From: Rosa chinensis
Taxonomy: Eukaryota > Streptophyta > Magnoliopsida > Rosales > Rosaceae
Reading direction: 5' to 3'
Length of the DNA: 64,000 bases
NCBI RefSeq assembly: GCF_002994745.2
Contig: NC_037094.1
Span: 13,329,001 to 13,393,000 of the forward strand
Position 1 is the first letter of the stretch; every line of letters begins with the position of its first letter. Position numbers and translations under genes: made by a program. Shown piece by piece: positions 18,752 through 30,409 of this stretch. Under the pieces are notes generated by a model, which worked only from the letters and a program-made list of their open reading frames with translations, had not been told where the DNA came from and searched no databases.

Positions 18752-21165
18752 CTAATGTAAATCGGAATCCGAGACATGACCTCTCGGTCGGCAGCTATTG
18801 CCTCGAGTCGCACTCATAGGATGCCTTGGGCTCATACTCATAGTCATAGGATACCTTGGGCTCATACTCATACTCATGGAGTTCCTGGAGCTTATACAAC
18901 TCAGTGGTGGACTGGTCTTGTTAGTCATTGAACTGCGACCAAATGAACTTTTTGGCGAAGCAACTTTCGACGGTGGGAGTTTTGAGTACTGAAGTTTTGG
19001 CGACGAGAGCTTTGGTGTCGGAAGTTTGGGCAAGGAAATTCTTGATGTTGTTGGTGCTTGTGAAGGACCTGTGTGACCAGACCAACAAATTTTCAGTAAA
19101 AGTTGTTATTTGGAAAAGTACAGAAGCCTTCATAGGGTAACTTGATGATTAATTCTTTCAAAAATACAGAAATGAACATATGGGAAGTCATTGTTAACTG
19201 ACCTGAGGCTTTTCTGCCCCTCAATTCTGAACGTTTCTTTGCACTGAGAGTTTTCTTCATTGGCGCCTCGGAAAAAACTGATCTCACATCATAAAGTGAC
19301 CTCGCATCAGAGAAAAAAGACCTTGTATCATCTGTAACGGTGAGACTGTCAATCACAGGAGTGGCTTCTTCTTCAGCCTTAAACATCGAAGCGGTTTCAC
19401 TCACAGAATCCAAACTCTTGATCCTGATCAAGCCAGGAGTCTTGTCCATCTCTCCAAGTCTATAAGAAAACATTTGGAATGGAATTTGTGAGATGGAGGC
19501 TGCATCAGCATGCCCCATTGCCTTGTAATGCTTCTGGAACCATGTCTCTATTTCACAAAAGTCCGTGGAAGGGGATTGGAGTATTGGTGGCTGATCAACA
19601 TCAGGGTTCAAGGCCAGGAATTTCTTTATGTAGCGTAAGATCCTGCAAATGGATGAGAAACTCAGGCGCTGAGACGGGTCAGAGTGCCAGCACCTCTTGG
19701 TTAAATTGACAAGGTACTTTGGTGAAGGGAATGGAAAAAGGGGCCTCCCTCCTGCTCTTATAGTGTGACTCATCTTGTCCCCTTGGAGATGTGAATCTTC
19801 AAAAGGGATCTTCCCAGTCAAGAGCTCAAAGCAAAGCATCCCAAAGCTGTACACGTCTGCTTTCTCTGTGAATTTCGAATGGACAAAGGTATTTCCTGTT
19901 TGTTCTTGCTCAGCTAGGACTTCCGGGGCACACCAAATCAAAGGGTCGATTTCATGTTTCTTCTGCTGCTGTTTCTGTGAGTTTCGGCAAGTAGGTTTCT
20001 TTTGGGCAGATGTCAAACCAAAACCGGAGACTTTTGCTTGAAAGAAACCTTCTGTAGAGCTCCTTGCCTTGAGAAATATATTGAAAGGGTTCAAGTCACC
20101 ATGGTATATCTTTCTGGAGTGGAGATACTCCATGCCTCTTGCAATCTGAAGCATGATATCAACCACCACTGGGAGAGAGAACAAGATCTGCCTTCTTGCG
20201 CCGCAATTCTCCTTCATGTAGCAACAGAGATCCTTGCTCATCAACTCCATAACAAGGAAGCATTCCTTCTTATCTTCATCATAAAACCCGCAAAGGTATT
20301 GCAGTACACTGGGGTGGGAGAGTGAAAGGAGAGTCGAAATCTCAGAACTGAACGGTTCAAGTTCCCCAAAGAAATGTCTCATGGCAAAGTTGTGCCCCAA
20401 CCAGTGGATTTCCTTGTACTGCCGTCCATTTCCTAACCGCCGCTTAATGTTGTAATCCTTAGCTCCTAATAAAATTGAGCTCGGAAACAGTTTCCCATTC
20501 AAAAACTCTGCCCCGTGTAGTTTCTTAAGCAGCAAGTCTCCGAGCTGCTGCTCATTCTTTGTCAAACCAACAGCTAATTTCTTCTCCTTGAGTGCTTCAA
20601 TGAGCCGCCATCTATCTTCCCTCCAAGCACTCTCCAACCTTTTGCACATCGTCTTCGGGACCAAATACTGCTTCCCAAATCTCCACTGGAAAAGTTTCGG
20701 GTCATTCCAATCCTTATCATACTTCCTCTTAAGCACAATCCTCTTCTTCTGCATCTCATCCTGGTCCAGCCCCGCAATCTCTCCAGCGTTCTCGATTGCC
20801 TCAATGACAGCCGAGAAGTAGCAGAACAAATTATGTATGTAAAATTCGACACAGTCCTTGTTCTGATGGAGGATGACTGCTTTGCCCCACCAGTCTTTGG
20901 CATCCATGCAGCTTCTGATGTAAATCTCGCTTTCTCTGAAAACTGTGTAGAGCTCCCTCAGAGGTTCATCTAGGCCCTTCCATTTGGTCTTTTTCTCCTC
21001 CAATTTCAGGTTCAGCCTGATCTCCTCCCCAATTGTCTCAAATGCCAAAGTCAAGATATCAAGCAATAGACAGCACTGCCCTTGATTGATCTTGATACCA
21101 TCTTGTAAGACCATCAGTGCCTTCATACTCCCCAAAACCTCTCCGATACGCCGGAATTGTTCCAT
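18752..21165 (-). CDS. plant MLKL-type pseudokinase (DUF1221 plus kinase-like domain)
   Basis: Two coding exons are predicted: 21165-19203 and 19068-18752, joined phase 1 across a GTCAGT donor and a CACACAG acceptor, giving 759 residues. Residues 1-215 match the plant DUF1221 region, a helical bundle. A kinase-like domain follows, about 240-515. Its catalytic signatures are degenerate: HGDLN at 355-359 for HRDLK, SGFG at 380-383 for DFG, and AMRH at 261-264 where the ATP-binding Lys is expected. APE is kept at 413-415. The C-terminal exon is rich in SPK and MSMSP repeats. Plant MLKL proteins (Mahdi et al. 2020) are TNL-linked immune proteins that form tetramers and associate with microtubules; they limit biotrophic pathogens. 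Inactive motifs are usual in this family. A leader intron starting at 21404 (GGAG|GTATGTG) is likely, but its acceptor is uncertain. Confidence 0.92.
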
Positions 21166-21199
21166 TCCGGCCCAGTAATTAAAGTTTCTCTATCGCGTT

Positions 21200-22390
21200 T
21201 ACGTAGATAAAAAAACAGCACACAAATGCAACAATGAAAGGCTCACAACGTCTGCCAAAACAACAAAAAAGCATACATACTTTTAAGGAACTAGATCACA
21301 AAACCTTGCTTCAATACAAAAACATTCCAAACTTTGGTTTCCTATACCAAGAAATGAATGAACGAACTTCATAAAAGGGTTCTCAGAAATTAAACAACAC
21401 ATACCTCCTGAAACCAAAACGAGATCTCAACACCTGCCGAAGATCCCAATATAGCTAGCCAACCTATTTCATGAACAAGAACACAGATGCCTCATGCAAC
21501 CTTTCAACAATCCGATCATGTTCAAGCTGCCGCAGCCGGTTCCCAATAGCCACGTACTACATATATAAATTACTCACATCAACAAAAGCAAAACCAGAAG
21601 GAGAAAAATGAAATGTAGGTTTGACCAAAAACCAACAAAGAAAAACCCGAAGAATAAACGAATGGAAGTTGGGTTTGATCAAAATAAGTAAAAACCAGAT
21701 GAAGAATAACAGACCGGTGTTCTGGAACCAAAATAAGTAGAGGTCCTAGCTCCTCCTGGTTCAGGTGGTTTCCTTCAGAAACAAAATCTGAAAAACGAAT
21801 TTTGGGAGACAAGAAAACTGAATCTACGAGGCGGCCGTTTCGTCACCTTGTTGTATTATACACACATATTTAATTTTAGCTAAAACTGAAGCGAATAATG
21901 GCAAACATCTGAGACAAAGTGACAAACCAAAACGCGAAACACTTATTTATTATATTATTTTTTTTGGTATGAAAAAAAAAATTATGACATGAATTGAAGG
22001 ATCAGGTATAGGTATCCAAAAGCTGTTGAACAGCTCCGGTTTAGTTGGACTCTATTTATACTGAGTCGCGCTATTTTCGTCTCCCAATGAGAAAGACCAA
22101 CAGAGACAGCACAGAATATAGCTGGTTTGAAAAATCGTTGCCCTTTCTCTTTTTGGTTACCAATTAATAACAGTTAGCGGGAAGCTGGACTGCATGGGAT
22201 GGTTGGCTTTGATCGGACGGCGTCGTTTGGGAGTCGGGTGTTTGAGAATACGCGTATGTGTAGTAGAAGCATACGTATGATCATGAATTGTACATTTGTC
22301 TTCTGTTTAGGAGCAATTCAGCAAAGCCGGCTTAGAAGATTAAACAGTCAAGGGTCAAGACAAAGTGAGTTGTAATTACTGTGTTTTAAG
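21200..22390. other. upstream region of the MLKL gene, no further gene
   Basis: It probably contains the minus-strand promoter and leader of the MLKL gene, including the leader exon donor at 21404-21405. A 77-codon minus frame at 21579-21812 has no recognisable domain. Confidence 0.5.
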
Positions 22391-22763
22391 GCCATCTCTA
22401 ATCGTGGTAGTCTAAAATAGGCCATAATATAAAATTTTAGACCTTCTAAAAATACTATTAATCTTTTTTTTTTTTTTGATGAACCTCAATGAAAAAAAAT
22501 CCTATTAATCTAAATAGTAAAATTTGTAATTTGCTTAACTCCAATTTTTTGGGGCACAACATTTGCATGTGGTGAACTAATTTAGAAACTACTTCTCCAT
22601 CCACTCCATGTTATACACGTCTAACCTTAGGCCTTAGCCTTTATTCCTTTAAACCCTCAAATTTCTTTCTTTGTAATAGACCCAACCTATTGTTGGAGAT
22701 GGTATTTGAAAACATAGGGATAGGGTCCAAAGGATGGAATTTAGACCTAGGATTGGAGATAGC
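22391..22763. mobile_element. MITE-like element with imperfect terminal inverted repeats
   Basis: The left end GCCATCTCTAATC is matched by an inverted GCTATCTCCAATC at the right end, and the similarity continues for about 30 bp. The sequence is flanked on both sides by TTAAG. It is 373 bp, AT-rich and has no frame. Superfamily is unclear; ends of this kind are common in non-autonomous plant DNA transposons. Confidence 0.6.
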
Positions 22764-23285
22764 TTAAGCGTCCTCGAGCTTCTTCCGTGGTCAGGTTTAC
22801 GATTACTAATGAGTTATGAGTTCAACACTATTTATATATTCATTACAAGATATGAGTCTGATATCTCAGAAAGTCTTAACTAAGGTTGTCATTTTTTATT
22901 TATTTTGTGTTGTAAATCATTTCATATGAAAAAAAAGAAAGAAGAAAAAAATAATACTACTACTTTTGTTTCTTTCCTTTGAGTCTTTGAATGTTTCATA
23001 TACGTTAGATCAGCATTTCATCTCATTTGTGGAACTATCTAACATTATAAAATAATCAAATCAATATCATCATACTAATTTGATCATTACATAATCACTT
23101 GGAGATCATACAATGTTTACGTTAATTCAAAGTTTAGAAATTTATTTATAAATACGGTAATAAATATTTTCAGACGTTCCACCTATTAGGTTATGTACAA
23201 AAATTTGACCCAAGCTTTTCTTTGAAAGCTTTTATTGTCTTTCACTTTTCTTCAAACCATTTCACCCAAACTTACCTCCACCATA

Positions 23286-24453
23286 CTCTTACGTACCAGC
23301 ACAGAAAGCATTATCAATATCTACAATTTTCTATCTAACAAACTCTAGAATTCAGACGACCACCTACTAGAGTGGATTTTTCATCCCGTGCAATTCGGAG
23401 AGAGTGAGAACTAGGGTTGGAGAGAGTTAACAAAAATTATCTGCCTGTCCGGCGGCGCCCCCTCGTCGGCCGTGGTTCCCTGCTCCATCGACGAGTGGCG
23501 GGTGTTGCCGGACGGGATCTTGGGATCTCAGGGGTCCTCCTCTGCTCTTTGTTTTGCTGGTCAAGGTCTGGTACTTCTCTTCTTTTCTTTGAGATGGCAT
23601 CGTCGGTGTGGAGGTCGGATGGGTGGTGGTCGGCGTGGAGTATGTGGTCAGAGGCCAGATCATGGCGGCGGTATACCATGGATCGTATGGCGCTGACTTC
23701 TAATCTACGGCGGGTCGATAGACGGAGATGGCAGTTGTGGTGGATCTGGGTTTTCAAGGTGGTGGGCATGGCAGAGGCAAGGCACAGTGAGTCTTTCATC
23801 GATTTCTTGTTGATAGATTGGCTGTGGTTTGCTGTATGGTTTAGCAGGCACCTTCGACTTGGGGAGATTGAAGACATGAGGCTGCGGTGGTGGATTGCCG
23901 GTGAGTCATCTGACGACAAGGGTGAGGAGTACTGTGGCGGCGACTTCTTTCCTTTGGTTAAAGTCTTGGTTTTAGTTAGGTTGCTTTTTAGTTTACTTTG
24001 GTTATTGGTTAGTTTACTTTGGTCAATAGTTGGTCCCTACTCGTTTGAGCTAGGGTTGGGTCAAATTGATGTGCCATGGATGTGGTGTCTTTCCTGGGGA
24101 CGAGTTGGTGTAATTTCGGTTTTATCTTATGGTCAATGTGCTAACAAGCGATCATTGCACGTGGTCTGGTTTCATTGGGGCGCGGTGTGGAAGAGGGCGC
24201 TGGTTTCTCTGGCGGTTGTCTATGGGGTGTTATCGAGTTTCTCGGGGTTATCTGTAGCCTGTGAGGTTGGGCGAAATAGGTGGTTAGGGGTTGGGCTCTT
24301 TTGGCTCATGGATGTCATCCTGGATGACGGACCCGTAACTAGTTCGGTTTTTAGGGAGGAGAGTGGGGAGTTCTTGTCCACCACCGGTCATTCCCATATT
24401 ATGTAATCTTGGTTATTTTCAATAAAGGATTCTTATTCTCAAAAAAAAAAAAA
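23286..24453 (+). mobile_element. A-tailed retroposon, copy 1
   Basis: The unit is about 1.17 kb and ends in a run of about 16 A preceded by CAATAAAGGATTCTTATT. It is bounded by an identical duplication of about 18 bp (core ACTTACCTCCACCATA) at 23268-23285 and 24454-24471. A-tail plus long target duplication means LINE-mediated retroposition. A long GC-rich frame (23417-24406) crosses it but begins with TTG, is very Trp-rich and resembles no family I know, so I do not call it a gene. The leader segment CTAGGGTT..GTCCGGCGGCGC is shared with the unit at 44005-45321. No reverse transcriptase is present; it is a non-autonomous element or a processed copy of a non-coding transcript. Confidence 0.85.
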
Positions 24454-24471
24454 AAACTTACCTCCACCATA

Positions 24472-25500
24472 AGGTCATGACTTCTTAGAAACAATGTAGA
24501 AGTTTCATCTATTGAGGAGGTATGTCAACATATGGATGTTGATGAGTTCCTTTTGAATATGAGCCATTGAATGTTTTCAATTAATTAGTGATCAAACGTC
24601 AAAATTTAATTAGGACAAGTGTATACATCTTCATAAATTTTCCTAGTTATTTCTTCTTGTGAGAAAACGCCTCACATTAAAAAGACTTGAATTCGACATT
24701 GTCTATAAGATTTATTTGGCAACGTCCAAGTGACTTTGTTTGCATAGCACGTTTATAAGTGCTTGAGTTTAGACGGCAAATTAAGGCGTGACGTCGACGG
24801 CGTTTTAGTGCCCGTCAAATAATTAAAGGTGGCAAATAATATTGGAGTATTGGACCGATGGGCATATGGGTTGAGGCAATAGTTGAATGGTGAGAGTGGG
24901 ATGAGAAAATAAACAAAGACGAGAACTTTCCTTGTTATTGGGCTGAATGGGCTTGAGTTTGCGATGTGGCCGATGCCTATAGACTGTTTGTTCTTCACTA
25001 GTTATATGACTTGTATCCATGTTTAGTTTGATTACAAATGGATAATTCTTAGGTTCGTCGGGCAAACTTGCTCGTTTTCTTTACTTGTGAGCAACGGATC
25101 CTCACCTTGTAATGGAAGCGTTTCATTTTTTGAGTATCTTCATCTAAATACCATTTCCATACAAATCTTAATTGAATTGAAACGAAGTGTGTCTAATAAA
25201 TAATTAAATTATCATAAAAATCGTAAGTCTCACTAAATTGTCAATTTTTTTTTTAATGTAGTTGGATGACTGAACCATAAAGAATCAGAAAATGAACAAA
25301 CAATTCTAACTACAAAAATACTAGTTAAGAATTCGTTATTTAGGTGAATGAACCAAAAAAAAAAAAAAAAAACCGGGTCCTACAAATCTTATGAAACAAC
25401 CCGACCCGGCTCCATGGACAGTAGGAAAAAGAGCCAAGAAAAGCCGGTGTCTTTAGATTTGAGACCATCCATCTGAACCAGTTTTCATTACAAAACAAGA
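24472..25500. other. intergenic DNA, no gene recognised
   Basis: AT-rich sequence without a supportable frame. The right end probably includes the promoter of the transporter gene. A long poly-A run lies near 25355-25372. Confidence 0.6.
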
Positions 25501-25618
25501 AACCAATTGAACAAGGTAAATGGCAGACCCAGATACACAGTAATGCCCAAATCACTCTACTATTTCTTCACTAAGTTCCCAAAAGTAAGAGGCTTTCAAC
25601 AACAACAACAAGACGACG

Positions 25619-28600
25619 ATGCAGTGGTACTTTGTTGCCGCGCTTCTCACCGTCCTCACCAGCTCTCAGGTCACAAGAACACCTTCTCAATCTTAAATTT
25701 GCGGCCTTTTTCTTCTTTTGAGTTACATTAGATCTTTCTTTGCTCTTAATCTATGAATACCAGTTTGGATTTTTGGACCCATGTTCTGAATTTGGAAAAG
25801 TTTTGGTCTTTTACCCCCAAATCAATTCTGTGAAGCTTATTTTGTAGTAACCCAGAAAGTCCTTTTCCAGTTTCAAGTTACTGTTTATGGCGTCTGTGCC
25901 TTACCCACAATAAGAAATGCGTGTAGGAGTGTCACAGTGTGTCAGTTACGTATTGATTCTAACTGAAAATGATGGAGATGGGGGTTTTGATTGGCTGTGT
26001 TGACTGATAGTGGCAAAGAGCTGGGGATGTAAAATGTGGCTAATATACTTGAGCTATGAAAAGTACAATCATGGACATTACATTTTTCGAGCTTTTGTTG
26101 GAAACAAGATAATAAGAAGGGAGGTGTAGTGCTTTCTCAAATTTCAAGTACTTGATAATCTGATTAGTTTAGAGCAAAAACGTAGTGCTACCTACTTCTT
26201 GAGATTGTATAGATGGATATACTTTTAAGTTCAATTTTTTTCTAAACTCATTGGTAAGGCAATCAATTGGACCCTTAAAAGTTGGTAATCTTTATGTAAT
26301 TGTCAAGATCAGTAAAGGGTCTGTGGTGTCTGACCTAGAAGCTACTACGCAACAAACTAACATCTATTAGTAACAGAGGCAAGTTTCCTGTTTTACAAAG
26401 TAATAACTGGTCTCTTCTTGGAAGTGGTTGAATTAGTTCTAAATTGAAACCTAAGGCAATGCTTATTTGCAGTATGGAGCTTTTAGCTCCAGTTAAGTTT
26501 ATTGACTCTTGATACAAATTGATATCAATTTTACAACTTCCTATGATGGAGTGGAAAACTTTTGAACGTATTGGAAGTGGGTTCCATTGCCTTTTGGCAT
26601 TGCAATGAGCGTTGTCTACATAAAATTTACTACACATATTTCCCAGTAAATTATTTGTACTTATCTGATCTTGTAAGTGAAATTTCTGGAGTGGTAGAAC
26701 TTTGGTTGTAAGTTTTTCTATTCATGTTGTACCGGCAGAGGCCGACAGAATTGGTTTATCAAGTCAGTTGTGAACTGATATCTACTTTTCAGTCTCCTAG
26801 CAGCAAATATTCATTCCTTCATATTGTATTGTGCCAGGGAATCTTGACAACTCTCTCTCAAAGTAATGGCAAATATAAGTACGACTATGCAACTGTTCCG
26901 TTTCTTGCTGAAGTATTCAAGGTACTTCACTTGAGCTCATTAAGTACGTCATTTAGCTTGTAAGTTAACATTGATTTTTCTCCCCAAACCATCAAACATA
27001 GACATTTTTCCACAATAATATTGACTCTTATTTTCCCGTAATATTTGGTGCCCTTTAAATTGTACTAATATATTTCAGCATATTGTTCTTTAAATTGCAG
27101 CTAGCAGTTTCCTGTGTTTTTCTTTGGAGAGAGTGTCGCACATCTCCTTCTGTACGAATGACTACAGATTGGAAGAGCGTGCGCTTATATCCTATTCCTT
27201 CAATCATATATCTAGTTCATAACAATGTTCAGTTTGCTACTCTTGTTTATGTGGATACTTCCACATATCAGATAATGGGTAATCTGAAAATTGTTACCAC
27301 AGGCATATTATTCAGGTGCCTACTATTTTAGTTTTGCTGGTTATAATAATTTGAATTGTTTTCATTTGATTTATGTTTTCTGTTTAAAATATACTTTATC
27401 CAATGCTATTTCATTGTTAACTGATTGATTCATCTGTTCTTTGTGATGCTTTAGGCTATTCCTAAGAAGAAAACTTTCTAATCTGCAATGGATGGCAATT
27501 GTTTTATTAGCTGTTGGAACGACCACAAGCCAGGTGATATTTAAATCCGTTTTGCTTTTTTAATGTGTGGGAAGCAAGAAATATTGGAAATGATATTAGC
27601 CTATTACCAGTCAAAATGTTTCAAAATTTGGTCTATTTTAGGGAATTAAGAGCCTTGTTTGATGGATCCTGTTCAAAAGATATTGTTATTTGTAACCATT
27701 TTAATTCAGAAATATGAGATCTTTTTCTGACCCCCCAAGATGAAGATAAAACAAGTTGAGCTGTATGCTTTCCTCGAATGTATTGGAATGGTTGTTTGTT
27801 AATTGATTTGCTTTTAATCTTGTAGGTTAAAGGCTGTGGAGAAGCATCATGTGATTCTCTGTTCTCAGCACCAATCCAAGGATATGCGCTGGGCATCCTG
27901 TCTGCTTGTATGTCAGCATTAGCAGGTGTTTACACAGAGTTTCTTATGAAGAAGAACAATGATAGCCTGTACTGGCAGAATGTACAATTGTATACGTAGG
28001 TATCTTTTCTCTACACCATACCTTGATTTCTACAACAAGCATCAAATTGCTATTTATTATGTTTGCAATATTAGCAACTATGTGTCAAAGCTGCACGAGG
28101 CAATTTCCATTGTAATCCTCAAAAGATTGTGTAGCACATGTCAAATGCACTATTTTGCCTTTGTTGTGTATTACAATTTTCAACTACTAAGCATGCACTT
28201 CTCTTTTTATCTTTTAGGATCATGATGTGGAACCTGTAGAGTCATTTGTGATCCAATATGACAGTGTCTTGTGTTACTTCAATAGATACAATCTCCTTTT
28301 TGTGAGATATGTGCATGGCTTTTATTGACTGAAATAGCATGATTAACTTTCAGTTCTCTAAAGGTACTAACAACCTTGCTGTAATGTCAATCCTTTTCAG
28401 GTTTGGTGTAATTTTCAATATGGCACGGCTTGTCTTCGATGACTTCAGGGGTGGATTTGAGAATGGACCTTGGTGGCAACGGATTTTCAATGGATATAGT
28501 GTTACGACTTGGTTTGTGGTGTTAAATCTTGGGTCCACTGGCTTGCTGGTTTCATGGTTGATGAAGTATGCTGACAATATTGTGAAGGTAAATTTTTGGA

Positions 28601-29140
28601 CTAACCCGTGGTTTCCTTTTGTAGATTTGAAAAAAAAAAAAAAATCGTTTTAGACTGATGCAACATGATTTATATTAGTTCTAAGTGATCTGTATGGTAG
28701 GATAATGTATAGGTTTAGCACAACTTAGTAAGTCCTTTCTCCTTTGAAGACACTGAATTCTTTGCTATTTGTTCACTCTTTTGGGCCTTTTAACTTCCGT
28801 GCTTCATTTATTCCTCTTTCAGGTGTATTCTACTTCAATGGCAATGCTACTGACGATGGTTTTATCTGTATACCTTTTCACTTTCAAGCCCACATTGCAG
28901 GTATGTTTTACGGCACTTGGAAAAGTAGTTATCTTTTGCTTCGGAAGCCAGTGAGTATAGATAAGATGATTTGTAAACTTGATGTTCTCTTTCCTTATGT
29001 TCTTGCAGCTCTTTTTGGGTATTATTATCTGTATGATGTCACTACACATGTACTTTGCCCCTCCAAACACGCTGGTAGACATACCATTGCCTGTAAAAGC
29101 AACCCCCGAGAGTCTGAAAGAAGTTGCTGTTGTTGAATGA
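25619..29140 (+). CDS. nucleotide-sugar transporter (CMP-sialic acid / UDP-galactose transporter family)
   Basis: Eight coding exons are predicted: 25619-25669, 26838-26921, 27101-27315, 27455-27533, 27826-27995, 28401-28587, 28823-28900 and 29009-29140. They join to 331 residues. The start MQWYFVAALLTVLTSSQ is a 17-residue exon followed by a 1,168-bp intron. Several membrane helices are visible. Family marks include YVDTSTYQIMGNLKIVTTG, VGTTTSQVKGCGEASCDS and STGLLVSWLMKYADNIVKVY. It closely resembles the protein I recall as Arabidopsis CMP-sialic acid transporter 1 (At5g41760). Proteins of this family exchange nucleotide sugars for nucleoside monophosphates across the Golgi membrane; plants make little if any sialic acid, so UDP-galactose is the likelier substrate. 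The C-terminus is short and acidic (EVAVVE). Confidence 0.95.
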
Positions 29141-30080
29141 AGATCAGATTCCTGATGCTTCTCTTGTTCAGGGAAACTAATGCTTTCCCAAGTTGCAGTT
29201 AATTGCAGGAACCGGAACGTAGTACAATTGGCTGATAGACAAGTTTGCAATGGGGCCTAGATTCTTCTTTGAACCAGCAGCAGCTTTCAGAGAGGACAAC
29301 TAAGCGTAGCTGGGATTTCTCTCTTGACCATAAAAGCTGGAGAGAAACTGATTCAACCAGTTACTTGAACAAATTGATTAGCTTATATTCTTTTCTCATA
29401 TTTATGCTGGATATACCTGTTGAAAGTATGTATTTGTGACTTCTTTAATCACTGTCAAGAAATTTGAAATTCTTGATAACTTGATCATCTTATCCTAATG
29501 AATGGAGATTGCTATTAGTATCGGAATGAAAGTTACCACAGTTTATTTACTGTGTATGTTTTATTTACTCTGGTGTTCAGTAACCTTTTGTATTCTCTTG
29601 TCACTGAAGTTTCCTCTGGCGGTACAAGTATTGCCAACACTACTAAGATTGAATTGTTCGGACTTATGCCACAGGCCTATAACACTAAGCTAGAGACTTC
29701 TGCTGCATCATTACTGAACAGAGTTTACCTCCCTATTCTGCAATGAAAAATATTAGTATCAAGTTGGACATTATTTCTCGACTTTGCATTGAATTATCAA
29801 TTGAAAGATCCACAAAAATGGGTGGCTGATAATTCAATTAGCTCAATCATAGAATCCTAATCATCCTACATATCTTTGTGCATTTATTTTAGGATAGATA
29901 TGTTTCACTGTAAGTTTTGTAGAACTGTGCATTGAATTGTAACTCTCCAACTCCAAGCTTGCCCACGTTATCTGGTAAAAGAGCCATCAATAAATACATA
30001 AAAACCCTTCACTTTCAACACATTAAATGTCCTCTCACAACCTACAGTCTTCAAGCATATACTGGAATACTCCCAACTCC
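29141..30080. other. 3' region of the transporter gene and short intergenic DNA
   Basis: No second gene is visible. Frames of 60-80 codons here are uninterpretable. The right end carries the promoter of the small gene at 30137. Confidence 0.55.
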
Positions 30081-30091
30081 TCTCTCTTGCT

Positions 30092-30099
30092 CTATAAAA
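30092..30099 (+). promoter_or_regulatory. TATA box of the DUF7722-like gene
   Basis: TCTATAAAAG fits the plant TATA consensus and sits about 40 bp before the ATG at 30137. This implies a leader of only about 10-20 nt. Confidence 0.65.
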
Positions 30100-30136
30100 G
30101 CCCAACTTTGAAACAACAAATAGCAGCAACTTTTGC

Positions 30137-30397
30137 ATGAAGATCATGAGTACTGCAAACCATGTTTTCGCTATGCCCCGGCTGGGATCAAATAACCAGA
30201 CGAGCAACAACAGCAAGATATGTAGTTTCCAGATGCCGGTGCACTACCCGAGGTATAAGAAGAGTGACTATGAGGCCATGCCTGAGTGGAAACTGGACTG
30301 CCTCTTGAAACAGTATGGCCTCCCAGTCATTGGAGATGTCAACCAAAAGAGGAAGTTTGCAATGGGGGCCTTCCTTTGGCCTTCACAGTATGAATGA
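30137..30397 (+). CDS. small DUF7722-like protein
   Basis: A single exon encodes 86 residues. The N-terminal 35 residues are Asn/Ser-rich and variable in look. The C-terminal half carries the motif set HYPRYKKSDYEAMPEWKLD, LLKQYGLPVIGDV and KRKFAMGAFLWP, which I recognise from a small plant-specific family of unknown function (DUF7722 in recent annotations). There is no signal peptide or membrane helix. It lies about 1 kb downstream of the transporter gene on the same strand with its own TATA box. Translation could instead begin at Met4. I do not assign a function. Confidence 0.85.
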   Translation: MKIMSTANHVFAMPRLGSNNQTSNNSKICSFQMPVHYPRYKKSDYEAMPEWKLDCLLKQYGLPVIGDVNQKRKFAMGAFLWPSQYE

Positions 30398-30409
30398 TCT
30401 GGTCTGGTA

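Noticed and set aside
23417..24406. 329-codon plus-strand frame inside retroposon copy 1
   Set aside because: It begins with TTG, is extremely Trp-rich, has no domain I recognise and overlaps a 160-codon frame on the other strand. GC-rich composition explains its length.
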